A stretch of 64,000 nt of DNA from Isoperla grammatica (lineage: Eukaryota; Arthropoda; Insecta; Plecoptera; Perlodidae), in NCBI GenBank assembly GCA_945910005.1, contig OX246741.1, positions 6,633,788 through 6,697,787 on the forward strand. The letters run 5' to 3'. Both the position numbers and the translations under genes were made by a program. Of this stretch, positions 51,824 to 64,000 are shown in pieces; the stretch's first letter is position 1; every line of letters begins with the position of its first letter. Below the pieces are notes generated by a model. The model was not told the origin of the DNA. It did no database searches and saw only the letters and a program-made list of their open reading frames with translations.

Positions 51824-54646
51824 CTGCATTTTGTACACTTAACGCCGCCCCGGTGTAGTTTTCACAGTCTGTTTGTCTTACACTGAATGCTCTACAAGTG
51901 ACCTTGCTTTGAGTGCGTTGTTAAACAACAAAGACAGATTTTACATAAACAGATTTTATGACTTTGACATTGTCCACAAAAGTGAAACTAAGAATAACGC
52001 ATTGTTTTTAATCTTATGAATCCAAAACGAATGAGATTGAGAATTCTATTGGTTTTATACTTGACATAGCATACAAAAGTGTCTTTGTAGTAGATTAAAA
52101 AAAAAAACACACACATAAAACGGACAAACTCTAGCGCAGGCTAATTTCACGTCTAGACCTTACAAAACGAGTGTTATTTAGAGTTTTAATACAGAATATG
52201 GTGATAAGTTAAGTGTTGACACAACCAGAAACTCATGAAGTTACTATAACCCACAGAAATGTATAGATCAAAATGAAGATTGATGATATATGTACTTTAC
52301 TTTACTGTATACTTTTTTTGTGTGTACTTTACTGGTCTAAAATAGTCTTCGGTGTACTGTCACCTTGTCATAAATGGTGAAGCTATTTTTCTAGCTCCCT
52401 GTCTCTTTAGTGCATTCTGCTAAGTGTATCCATGCACTTGAAACGTTTAAAAGCCGACAGTGCAGCCCTCATTGCATGACGAGTATAGACGACTTTAGAA
52501 CCGACGAACATCGATGGAATATTTCTATTCCGCTGATTGGAGATTGATCGGGTGTTCTAAAAGGGTTTTCTGGTCGTCCGTGTGTAAACGATAATACTAA
52601 AACCCTTGGGTCACAAACAAAAACAGAAGAGAAAACACTGAACGATCCATCATGTTATGTGTATATCACCATTCACCATCCTCGTACGTAGAAACCTATC
52701 ATCACATTGAACACTTGCTACCTTGAAACTAGCACACAGAAGTTCAATCTGTGCGCAACCATTCCATCACTAGAATTATACAAATTCGTTATCTCATCAG
52801 CTTTGATATAACATATTCTCCACTTTCATTACGATTTTTTTTTTACTCATTTTGTTGTATCATGGATCGAAAAAGAAGCGATTGACCTACAAAATTAATT
52901 AGCCACACATTTTCGCTTTCCCGCTGAGCGGTTAAATAAATATCGTGTTTGAAAAACGAAAGCATATTCAGATTTAATCTTAGCATTAGGGGAAACATTC
53001 CTCGGGAAATGTACTCATGAGTGCCAACGTAATTGAGGGTTGTCGTGAAGGCTGAAGCCCTCGAAGCACGGAACCCGTATGTTGATAAGCCCGCTCAGTA
53101 GGAGTAGACTACGACACGCACCACACAGTATGTCAGGGGATATAGAATACCGCAAGCAACGAGGATAATCGAGACTCTACTTCACAACACGGAACGATAA
53201 CCCACGAAGACGAAGACGGATAACAAGAAAGAGACTCAGAAACTGAGTCGATAAAGAAGTCTGAACGTATAATGAGTATTTTATAGTCTGTCCCAACTAA
53301 AAGTAATGTAACATAAACGTATAATTATATACATAATATATAACAATGCTTTACATTCTGCAATAGTGTATTATTCGTCAAAATATATCGAGAACGTATG
53401 TAAGGCACATTAGTCGTGCACTCAAGCTTGCGTTCGCTCGCAGCTGCAGCATCCCTCCCGTCGTAGTACCAGACTTAACCGCGCCGCAGCACCAAACAGT
53501 GCGCCTGGCGCTCTCGTTCCAGCCACCCGCAATACACAGCGTACAGGGGTACATCTTTCAGTAGTAGCCTTAAGCGCCGCATCATATTCATAGATATTGG
53601 CAACAAAATGCATTATTACAGTGATTGTGTAATTATAAATGAGAGATGTGGAGAAGAATCATTATAAATAACGAGAACAGTTCAAAAGACAGTTATTCGT
53701 CGATAAACGCAACGCAAAATCAGAACGCGAAATAAGTGGTAATACATAAAACAATTATTTTACTAGGTATACCTGTGAATGATGACACAATCAACAAACA
53801 ATCATCACGTATCTGTCTGGAGGGGGGAAGTGGGAGGGGGGAAGGGGGGGAGGGGGGGGGGGCACCCAGAAGTTTTGCAACTCTGTAGTTACCGTGGTAG
53901 GCTGGATAACACACGTTTTGCATCACATCCCACGTTCAATAATTAATTAAACTGCTACGCCCACACAATTTTATAATATCAGCTTCTCGTTATCCTGCGT
54001 AATAGGGTATTATTAAACCGAGTACTTAAATTCGTTTCACTTTTATTAATGGTTCCCTCGCACATAAACTTTCATATTTAAAATGGCGTGCTTGCCGGTC
54101 AAAACATGTCTTGTATTCCCTTCTTTGTACGGCTCGTGTTGAGTAGATAAGTACTCATTTACGACCGTCGTGTAACGAACGGCGAACAGTTTAATTGGCT
54201 GTACATTGTACAAAGCGACGGACAAAGTAATATAAAATATCGATTTAAGTAAGACTGTCTTGCGCGATCGGTAATGTTATTATTATTAACCATGTCGTAA
54301 TATTTTATAACGTTAGGCATGCAGATCGAGAACGGACATGACAGCAAGAATAAAGTCATTTCGGGTTGTTAAATTAATAATTGGCAAAAAGTTAATACAC
54401 CAGCAAATTATGCGAACTTTCCAGATTGATTTCAGTTCAGATATGGTTTTTGTGTCAAAAGAATGTCAGCGACGAACGGGGGGGGGGGGGGGGGAGCGGG
54501 CTAATATATTATGAAATATGCACGTTTTACTTATTAGTACATAAAATAACTTCAGGCACTTGAACAAATTCGAATTTGTAATAAATTAAAAAAAATAAAC
54601 CAAACAATGAAGTTAGTTTCAGACAGTTAATAACTAACTACCATAA

Positions 54647-54785
54647 AAAGTTTTGGCATGAAATGTAAGTATTTGTTTTAAACTAGAAATAAGTTTTAAT
54701 GAGCCGTAAAAGGTATTAAAACAAAGTTTTGGCATGAAATGTAAGTATTTGTTTAAAACTAGAAATAAGTTTTAATGAGCCGTAA
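54647..54785 (+). repeat. 76-bp tandem duplication in copy B
   Basis: AAAGTTTTGGCATGAAATG starts two adjacent units at 54647 and 54723. Copy A has one unit, near 23566. Confidence 0.85.
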
Positions 54786-57037
54786 CAAAGTTTATATGCC
54801 CAGCTATACCATAATTTTCTTCTCGATATAAAATACAAAATTATCCCCATAAATATCGATGTTCATGTTTATGTTTAAAGATATATCTATCCAGTGTCTA
54901 CCACAAAAGTAAAAAAAAAAAAAACACAAGTACCTTTTCATGAAATGAAAGAAAACTGGAAATATTCAAAATAAGTTTGTAGGCTCGTGTGTAGAGTTTG
55001 GAAAGTAACGCAGCAGGTTGAGCCAATGGGTTGAGCGTATCTACGTAGTGATTGATAGGGCCCATGCATCGCACTCTACGTCACGGCGGGCAAGGTGTCA
55101 CGCCAACTAACACCGGCCCTTGCACTATCGATAGCGCTCGGCCTTGCTTGCTTATGCGTCGCGTGTCCCAGGGGTATTTGTACACCACTCTTCATAAGGT
55201 GGAGGGAAGGTTTCCTTGGCACCTGCCATGTTAGACCCAAGATCAGACATACCGGCGCCACATTTGCATTTCGCCCTCGGTGCATGTAGGCGACTGTTTT
55301 ACCGACACTATTCACCCCCGGTCACACATATGTTGACAATAATATGTTATACATTTTCTCTCAATTACATTTACGCAAGATTTGTTCAAGTCTGCTCAGT
55401 GCAACCACCCCTTGGCCTAACCAGAAAAAATGCACCGACTTTTTATTTACAAGATACTGAATATGTTGGATCTTCCTTTAAGGAATTCTTAGTCAACAAA
55501 ACATAAATCATGTTCTTCAATTTTTAGTCTGATATTTTATTGCGTGGCTGCACTTTCACAACTATACCCTGATCGCAAGGAGAAAAATGAAAATAAATCG
55601 AAATCTGTTACCATTTATTTACAACACTGTAAAATGAACGTATTAGAAAGTTTCAATGCTTCGAATGAAATCAAATAATTATTTTAAAAATTCTGAAATA
55701 ATTGTCAAACACCTGAGAATTTCAAAATCGTCGCTTAAAAATCGAAAAATTTTCAAAAACGCATTCGTTATTTACAAGTCAACTGTAAGACCAAATTATC
55801 TACGAACATAAACTCCCACTGCATCCCGTGCAACAAAACAAACGACTTCTTTCCCGACGACAACTTCAATCAAGGAATGTCCTTCCACTCTCCAACGACC
55901 GAAACAGATGTAATCAACACCACGGCGAGATGACGTCGCAACTAAACTACTAAACACTTGCGCTTTCACGCAGCGGCGCGCGCATCACGCAACACCGAGC
56001 ACAAGCACAGAGCACAAGAGCACAAGAGCACGCGGTTAGTACGATAATCACGTGACCTTTGCCAATCAGGGCGCAAACTCAAGCCGAGCGTAAACAAACA
56101 ACACCTTCGAGCATATTAATTAGGCTCGGAAACGTTTTATTGCTTACAGAATAAAGCGCGCAATTAATTAATCAAATTTTCCAATTAGTAAACTCAAACG
56201 AATTTATATTATACACACTTGTAAACTGTTGTCGACGTAAAGTTAGAGCAGCGACGGTGACGACAGCGCTGTGCGTGAGTGGCGTGTAAATTTGGAACTA
56301 AGAGAATGAAAGTAATTTATACATTTACGACACGAAGTGAGATTATAATTCTAGGTGTGTTGATGGATGGAGATTCGCGATACTTGCATGGATAATCTCT
56401 GTGTTAAATAGGGGGACTAGGCTAACTAGGTGAAGGGCGTTTATACCCAGAACATCAGATTAACATGAATTTGCTTCTTAAATAATTTCGACTAAGTTGG
56501 TTCAGAAACGGTTGAATGCAGAATATGTGGGTTACTAAGACGGTTGATGACACCGAAAAGGAAGGTTGTGTGGTTGATCAGAGTAGTGATAGAAGACCAA
56601 AACGTGATTGGACTGAACACGTTACAATGATTCTGAGATAAAATTCAGCGAAAAGTATGATCAACGTTAGTGTAGAACTAGAAGCGATAAATGTCTGTTA
56701 TGGTATGAATATACCTGAAGGCGACTCGAATGAAGTCGTGACAAAGGTGTGGGTGCTCGAGACACTGTTTTCAAGGTCCTACAAGTAACGGTTCACATAA
56801 TTGTCGACTTAATGTCAGTATGCCAGTTGAAAACACTACAACAACCCAAAACTGTTAAATTGTTACTACCTCTGTATGAGAAGAAAAGCCAAAAGAAATT
56901 AACCTTAGTTAGCTGTCTTAGCTCACATTATAACCTAGACTTCTCGGATTGCTATAGTTGTCTCAAGACACATGCTCTCGTCACAGGCGACGGGTTCGTA
57001 GCCAATCAGCGATCCGTATTTGCGCGCGATTGTCTCT

Positions 57038-57245
57038 GGTAAGACGCGAGACTCTAATTCGGGAGGTCGCCGGTTCGATTCCGGCCACCGGCAGTTCTGA
57101 CTGAAGGTTTTTTCCGAGGTTTTCTTCAGTCGTAAAGGCAAATGCTGGGACTGAGTCATACTATCAGCCCTCGGACATTCCTTCCCAACTATCAAAACAC
57201 CCTAATGTACCTAGTTAGTCACCTGAAGAGGGGGACATGAGGTAA
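57038..57245 (+). repeat. Same SINE in copy B, 5' truncated
   Basis: Starts at GGTAAGACGCGAG because a deletion of about 207 bp, relative to A positions 26000-26206, removed the A box. The B box and body remain. Without the A box it should not be a good polymerase III template. Confidence 0.75.
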
Positions 57246-59170
57246 AGCCATTATTATTATTATTATTATTATACACAAGGTAATATGGGTCCCCTGTCAT
57301 ATTAGATGCTCCACTGTAGCTGTGGAGAGCCACCCGTAGGAAGACAGAGTACTGTGTACAATAACTAAGAGCGGTGTTTACCTGGAGACAGCGAACACTG
57401 TTCGAGATCCAGTGCGAAGGCTCGAGGCAAGGACTTAGATTTCAACTTACCTAGAAAGGAAAAAAAATAAATTAGTATTTAACATTCCCAGCTAATTAAA
57501 ATAGAAATACCATCATAAACCACTGCCTGTACCGAGCGTATTTGGTCTGGGCAATGCCACACGCACATGTTTTGAATAATACACACATTACCAGTCGATT
57601 TAGACATTGCACGAGTGCATATATCAATTGCATTCAAGTGTGCAATCAACAGTGGGATACGTATAAACATAGGTATTTAATTCAAACGTACACAATTATT
57701 TTAAATTATCCATACATTATGATACATTATATGTGGTAACTATAAATATTATGACTATAAATGAATGAACATTTTCATTATTTTCAACCATGAATTACGC
57801 ATACTACAGGTAATTACAAAAAATAACATGTTTTGTGAGAACTCTATAGTTACTTAATTTAATTTCCCTTGATACAATCATATTGATTAGTCAATTAAAT
57901 GATTTGGATATCGTGCAACACACAAAGCTAATTACGGCTAATATAACCCTTAGAACGGAATCATTTAATAGCTCACTTCTCTATAGACTAATCAAAACAA
58001 CTCAATTGATTTTCCTTCACGTTTGACTACATTAACATAAATACATCATAATAAAAATCTATTTCGTTTCCACATGAAATTTATTTCCTAATTTCATATT
58101 CGTTTCTTAGACTTGGCCACCCATAGCGTAGCCATGAACTTCTGAAATAATAATTGTCCCAATCAGAATATCTTTTTTTTCTTCTTCGACACGAAAGATC
58201 AAGATAAAAAGTAATTACTCACAAAAAGTATTCTCACAGAAAAACAAAGAATTCAATATTTAAGATCTGATCACGCATGCCGAGAGCTGTATAATCCAAG
58301 CTAGTGGAGAAAGACGTTTTACTTTTAGACAATTATTATTGAATCCTGCCATCTAGAACAAGTGCTATGTTTATAGAATAATAGTATATTGTATGCGTCA
58401 CACTTCTTAAGAAAAAACTAACTTATTGTTCAAGAAATAATGTACCCCACAAGCCATCTTCGATCCATTGTATACATTATTGTTTTAAAACAAAATCACA
58501 CAATAAGATTAGTGAAATACAGAACAAAGCTTCACTAATAACCTGTTTTAAATAAGAAAACTGAAAATGCATGATATGGATAGTTATTTATTGTTTCAAA
58601 CTTATTTTATTATATTTTCACATATATATTTAACTTTCTTTATTAAATAGCTCTTGCAGAGCACCACGCTGCATTGTAAATTAATTTTCACGTAAGCCAT
58701 TAGCTTAGAACAAAACGTTTCAAAGACGAATAGGACACATTTAAAAAAAAACAATGCTTCAATCGTGATAAGCATTGTTAAACTAGAATAACCCTTGACA
58801 GTTGGTTTCAGCGTATCAGCATGTGTGTGTGTGGGTGCGTCAATGTGTAAATATAGTCTAGGCACTTGCGTATACACCTTATCTCGTTTATCTTTTTAGA
58901 TACGTATGGCAATGAGTATGACACATAGGGTCTCGTTAAATGTTGTGCCATATGTTCGAGTCGAAAAAATATAGATCCACTGTGAAAAATCAAACTTTTT
59001 TCTGACAGAAAACCTCTAAACTTGCAGTTACACATTACAATATACAGTCTTAGTCACGTGCATAATTGGGCATCGCTTGCTACTTGTCATCTCAATACTC
59101 AACTTCAATCCGACACAAATTCGGTTCTTTTCCATCGTATTTACAATTCGTACTGTAATACGTTGTTTTA

Positions 59171-59283
59171 TTATATGGTGTTTGGAGCCTACAGGGTTGG
59201 TTTAAGTCCCCCACTGCAAATCAGTTTCGTTACTGAGTGGGTAGACTCTAAATGTGAATTTATTTATTTACTTTGATTTGTGT
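59171..59283. repeat. Insertion of about 110 bp present only in copy B
   Basis: Copy A runs straight from ACGTTGTTTT to ATGTCTTAAC at the matching place. The inserted piece holds GGTTGGTTTAAGTCCCCCAC (weakly B-box-like) and ends in TTTATTTATTTAC, so a short SINE fragment is possible. The edges are uncertain because of T-rich flanks. Confidence 0.45.
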
Positions 59284-59843
59284 GTCTTAACAAAATTAAT
59301 TCCAAGAAGTTTTGTTATTATATAGAAAAGTTATTATTTTTTATACATTTTAAACAAATTTTATAAGGGTTTCTGGGTGGGATTTATTCGTATATTCTTC
59401 CTATACTTTAAGTTATACTTTTGTCCCCAACATCTGTTCAGAAGTTGGCAACAACTCACGTTTACATTACGTAAATTAACGACTGTTTTTCAGTTGAGAT
59501 TACATTGTTACAGAAAACAAAACAAATACCTTGTTAATCTTTTGAAAATAAGTAATCACTGTGTTACCACAATAAACTAAATATGCAAATAAACAGGTAT
59601 GCGCATGTATAACCACCCAGGTAATTATACTATCAAGTTCACAGTGTTCATGTGTACCTAACTCATTTCCCTCGCACAGTGTTTCAATTTACTAATGAAA
59701 AATCTCTTCAGCACTTCTTGACGTGAATTAACTGCGACGTAGTGTCTAGTAAATAAATAGACTTTACGTCGAGATGGTTTTAACGCCAGAACCATTAATT
59801 GGCTTCTGTTTTAACAACACTGTCAGTCTTTAGCGCTCTGTTT

Positions 59844-59893
59844 GTGCGTGTGCGTGTGCGTGTGCGTGTGCGTGTGCGTGTGCGTGTGCGCGT
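59844..59893. repeat. (GTGCGT)n microsatellite, copy B
   Basis: About eight hexamers at the place matching 28938-29060, less than half the copy A length. Confidence 0.95.
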
Positions 59894-60793
59894 GGGGCAG
59901 AGGAGACACGCCTGTCAAAACACGTGCTCATATAACTTTTAACCCAATAGCCCAAATTTAAAATCGTCGCATCTAAATTTAGACTCTCGATTTTCAGGTC
60001 ATTCAGTCGCTAAGAAAAATATACAAGAGTTCCCTTCCTTCCAACTTCTGGCGATGAATGAATGAAACGGGTTTGTTTGTTATTTGTTCTAGATGTGTGA
60101 CTGTTTACTTGATCTAAGTGTAAAACGCGAGTAGAGGATTTATGCACAGTTTATGACAACTCTTCACACCTAGTTTCTCACAATGGAACAACAAACCTAC
60201 ACTAGAATCGCACTCGCAAGCGTGGGCGAAATGTAATAAACAAATGTTCACAGCTGCGAATGGGCTCGAAAAGAACAAACTATACTTAAACCTACGTAAA
60301 TACTCACTCACACATATTATTATAAGGCAAATAACCGCAGCTAGGGCATGTTTTTATGCAACAAAGCTTTTAACGTTTCAAAAATTTACGACGTGCATTA
60401 ATTTTTATGCGAGTGTATCATGTTACAGTTTGGTGTTGTGGGTGAAGAATTCGCGCCTAAAATACAAAAGGTCATGGGTACACATTGTAAGGTCATTTCT
60501 CGAGAGGAAATGTTATAGGTTACGTGCTTAGGGTTTATATATATACACACGTTTCTTTGCATTCTGCTTGTCCAGCATCCTGGGAGATTTGCCTATTTTG
60601 GAGATTTGGTAAGAACCAAGAGCGTTTTGTTTTGAAAGACTAAACCCAGGATTCTGTGGGTGGGTGGAATCGAAAACGCAAACAGTAACACTAAAAATAA
60701 TATAAAATAAGTTCATTTATATTGGTTCAGGTCTACCCACTCAGTTACCAGAACTCATTTTCAACTTATGTCTCGTACTAAGTTGTAACACTA

Positions 60794-60972
60794 GGGATCA
60801 AATGCATAGTCGTTTCTCACGTACTCCTCAACTCAGCCTTTCCTCAGACTCGCCCAACCACCAATCACAGAGCAGCATTGCCAAGTGTGGACTACTCTGT
60901 GATTGGTGGTTGGGTGAGTCTGAGGAAAGGCTGAGTTGAGGAGCACGTGAGGAACATCTATGCATTTGATCC
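60794..60972. mobile_element. TA-flanked foldback MITE present only in copy B
   Basis: Starts GGGATCAAATGCATAG and ends with the inverse ATGCATTTGATCC. TA on both sides (60792-60793 and 60973-60974) is a single TA in copy A at 29956-29957, giving a clean filled and empty pair. The TA duplication fits Tc1/mariner-type transposition. It is the same family as 37329-37493. Confidence 0.92.
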
Positions 60973-61280
60973 TAAGTTGTTTTACTAAGCTATACCTCTA
61001 AGAGTTGCAGGTAATTGTTGTGAAATGACGGTGGTACTTAGGAGAGACTGATATTGCTCCGTTACATGTAGCTTGTATTCAATAGTTTATATAAATAAAT
61101 GCACAAATTCAGTTTAAAACAATATGGTTTGAGGGTTTCACTCGGACTAAGACGGGGAATTGGCCGGTCCAGACTACTTGTATGTCCACACTCCACACTT
61201 CATCTATTTATAAACCCATGCGTGATCTCAGTGGCGTTATGTTATGCTTATAGCAACCAAAAAAAAAACTAAAAAAAAAA

Positions 61281-61417
61281 CGCGAGTTCTAGAACGCATG
61301 CACGGAACGTCTCATATCTTGTGGGTGCCGCTGACTGCGACCGGTCGTGCGCGTAGCGATCAGCTCGGTGACCGTAGCACGCAACATAACGCACGTCTTG
61401 TGTCGCAGACCACAATA
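61281..61417. other. Block identical between copies, copy B
   Basis: Counterpart of 30280-30416. Divergence resumes immediately downstream (GGCTTC in A against TGCTTC in B). Confidence 0.5.
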
Positions 61418-61965
61418 TGCTTCGTTATTCCTCGCGATTTCACTTGGCGGAAACTTTTTATAATCTTGCGTTTATGGAAAATGGATGGACTCACTATACG
61501 AGGTAGAGAAGAGATATGGTCCCGGTTACTGTTTGAGATAATAAGAGAGGGTATAGCTCCCGGAATAATGTATGAACGCTCGCACTAGCCTGAAGAATGA
61601 TGTATGTTATAATGTATTCATCGCAATATTCCTATCAATATAAATATTTTTTTGTTGTTGAAATGTATACTAAAATATACAATGCCGGTCTTGTGACACA
61701 ATATGAAAGTTGGTGATTGTGGGACGTTACATTGGCTCTGATATATTTTTTGAAGAGTTTGCAATTCTAGTACAACTACATATCTTGTAATTAGACAACT
61801 GAGTGTTTTGAAAAAACATTGTTTTGATTTGTATGTTAATTAATTTAAAAACATATTCACAAACGGTAACATTATTGTTACCTATACATACAATGAAAAA
61901 CAGTATTCATAAATAGAGTGAAAGTAATTACAAAATTGTTTCTCAAATTAAAAACGCATTCAGAC

Positions 61966-62001
61966 CAACGAGTATAGAATAAGGTTATTCTATACTCGTT
62001 G
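61966..62001. mobile_element. 36-bp palindromic insertion with 8-bp target duplication, copy B
   Basis: CAACGAGTATAGAATAA, then GG, then its exact inverse complement. It is flanked by ATTCAGAC at 61958-61965 and 62002-62009. Copy A has a single ATTCAAAC at 30925-30932. The structure is two 17-bp terminal repeats with almost nothing between them. Confidence 0.88.
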
Positions 62002-64000
62002 ATTCAGACCCATAACAGCTGTCAACTCTTACAAAAACTTACCACCCCAGTAACAAAACATTCTTGAGTTAGTGTTTTGTAATATACATTTTGATTTACA
62101 ATTGCTTGCCACATACACATCTATGAATTATGTTAACGACTCTAAAAAACGTGCGCCACCATAAAATGTGTTTAAACTTTAATTAAAGCATGCGTGAGAT
62201 GAGGGGGAGGGGGGGGGGGGGGTTATAGTTTGTCATCATGCACCCTACGTACGAAAAGTCACCCTATTCTTTGAGAAACGAACTCGGTCGATAGCGAGAA
62301 CATTCATATGCGAGACGTCGAAAGGAGGCCAATTATGAAAATATGTTCTTTAAAATACACCTTGACATGCCACCCCATCGATCACGTGGCAACAGCGCAG
62401 CAGACGTGGCAACAGCGCAGCACGAGTACCAACCAACGGGCAAACAGAAAACTAAAACACACTTGTATTCATTCACACTACCCGACTTAAACAAAATGAT
62501 TTAATCTTGTCTGATTAATGGGGCGTATGACTAACACGGTGCTTGGTTCATATATATATGGGGCGCCATGGGTGAGTCACTATGGCGTAAGGTGCGTGTG
62601 TGTCTGTGTGTACGACGGTTCGATATATCGCATCGTGTATCGATCCACGTGCGAGGGAGGAAACAATCGCATCTCGCACGTGGGGTGGACGAGCAAACAC
62701 TTCGATTCTATTCTACTTAATATTTTTCTTTTCCGTAAAAACCTTCTTCTTTACATTTCAGGAGTGTAAATCTGATAATCGTTTATCTGGTAAAGTAATA
62801 ACTCCTGATACTTAACTTCAAACCGTTGTAGTGTGTGATAAGAAATTAGAATGATAAGGACGTTGATCTGAATTAAGTGCATGTTAACGCCCACGGTGAC
62901 TCACGCGGTTGGGGGGGGGGGATTGGGGGGGGAGGGGGGGCAGGTCCACACCGTATGAAACCAAGGTATATCTTGTACATACTAATCCAAATAGTCACTT
63001 TTATTGTATTCATTATTGGAGTCAGAAAAAATCTATTCCAGTACCGTATTGGACCAGGCAATGGAATAATATTCCATAGCATATTATGTATATATATTAT
63101 GTATATACCATAGTATACGATTATTATATAGCATATTATGCTATACATCATTATTTTTGTGGATGCCCAAAGTGGTGTTTTTTTTTTTTTTTTTTATAAT
63201 TAAGAGTGAATGTAATAAATATTAATTACATTGTTCATCCGTCAACGTGATACTCGTGTAGCATTACAAGACATCACGTTTCCCTCTCAATAGCATCTCG
63301 GCATGTACAAACAAACACAACTCAGACGGGAAACCTGTGTATTCTTCGTCAATACCCCAACCCAACGAACAGTGAAAGTCTTCCATGAAATCTCACCAAA
63401 ATAATAATAAAATAATTAATAATTACAATGTTTATGCCAATTTACTGGTCATTCATTTGAACAATTCCCTCTCAAGGAAAGCCTGGGATTATCTCACGCG
63501 TAATTGCTCAGTGGCGGATAAAGGAAGGGGGGCTCCCCCCCACCCCCCGTGGTACAGGTGGATGCTTCAGGCCAAGGACAATCTTGCCTTGTTTTGAATC
63601 AAGATTCGGGCAACTACTACATCATTATCGTCACAATGCTCGTTAATGACGATATTTCTTCCCAACAACAACAATAACAACAACAACAATCAATAACTTT
63701 AGCCGTGTTTTGTTTCGCGTACAGTTTCATTGTTGTAACGGAGTCGCACGCACGCCCATGTGTTTCGTAACGGCGACTCTTGTAATATGGGAAACACACT
63801 TATGAAAACTTGCAGCAATCGTATCTTGCGTGTGTTTTCTCTCCAATAGTTACAAGTAACAAGTGTTTTTATAGTCGCCATTGTAGTGTCATATTTATAG
63901 TGTGAAGTGAATTGCGAAATAATCTTGATTGCAAATGTTGATTGCTTATGGTTTGAGTGAATGAGTGAATGAAAGACCACTTGAAAAATCGACATGAATG

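Overview
This looks like AT-rich, repeat-dense nuclear DNA from an invertebrate animal, probably a marine species with high heterozygosity. The evidence is eukaryotic-style intron signals, tRNA-derived SINEs, foldback MITEs, a THAP-type zinc finger exon, many long poly-G/poly-C tracts and several large micro- and minisatellites. The phylum cannot be fixed from the sequence. I found no complete protein-coding gene, rRNA or functional tRNA. Most open frames are short by-products of AT-rich or tandemly repeated DNA.

Layout: 1-249 is the end of one contig, followed by a 200-N gap (250-449). 450-37641 is a second contig, and a second 200-N gap (37642-37841) leads into a third contig that runs to the window end. 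The first base after the second gap aligns with position 16449. From there 16449-32877 (copy A) and 37842-64000 (copy B) stay collinear to the window end, with a few percent substitutions and many indels. Because copy B begins exactly at a scaffolding gap, the simplest reading is two overlapping haplotype contigs placed end to end. A genuine tandem duplication is the alternative. Either way the two copies act as filled and empty sites for mobile elements.

The main finding is a 9.7-kb insertion present only in copy B (40624-50360). It has an 8-bp target duplication (or 9 bp, one base is ambiguous), 44-bp imperfect terminal inverted repeats, and at each end an array of 16-bp units in a 160-bp higher-order period. 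Inside are a THAP-domain exon (46314-46523), weaker spliced-exon candidates, three large microsatellites, a nested LTR-like (TRIM-like) element with 206-bp terminal repeats surrounding a 49-bp minisatellite, and a hAT-like element with its own 8-bp target duplication. THAP domain, 8-bp duplication and repeat-array termini together suggest a P-superfamily (Galileo/foldback-like) transposon. No DDE catalytic core was found.

Other copy-specific differences are a 221-bp MITE only in A, a 179-bp TA-flanked MITE only in B, a 36-bp near-perfect palindrome with 8-bp target duplication only in B, a 25-bp minisatellite with about two copies in A and about 24 in B, and an approximately 207-bp deletion in B that removes the 5' end of a SINE. 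The single-copy left part (450-16448) and 32878-37641 hold tandem repeats, TIR elements, SINE remnants and homopolymer tracts, but no convincing gene.
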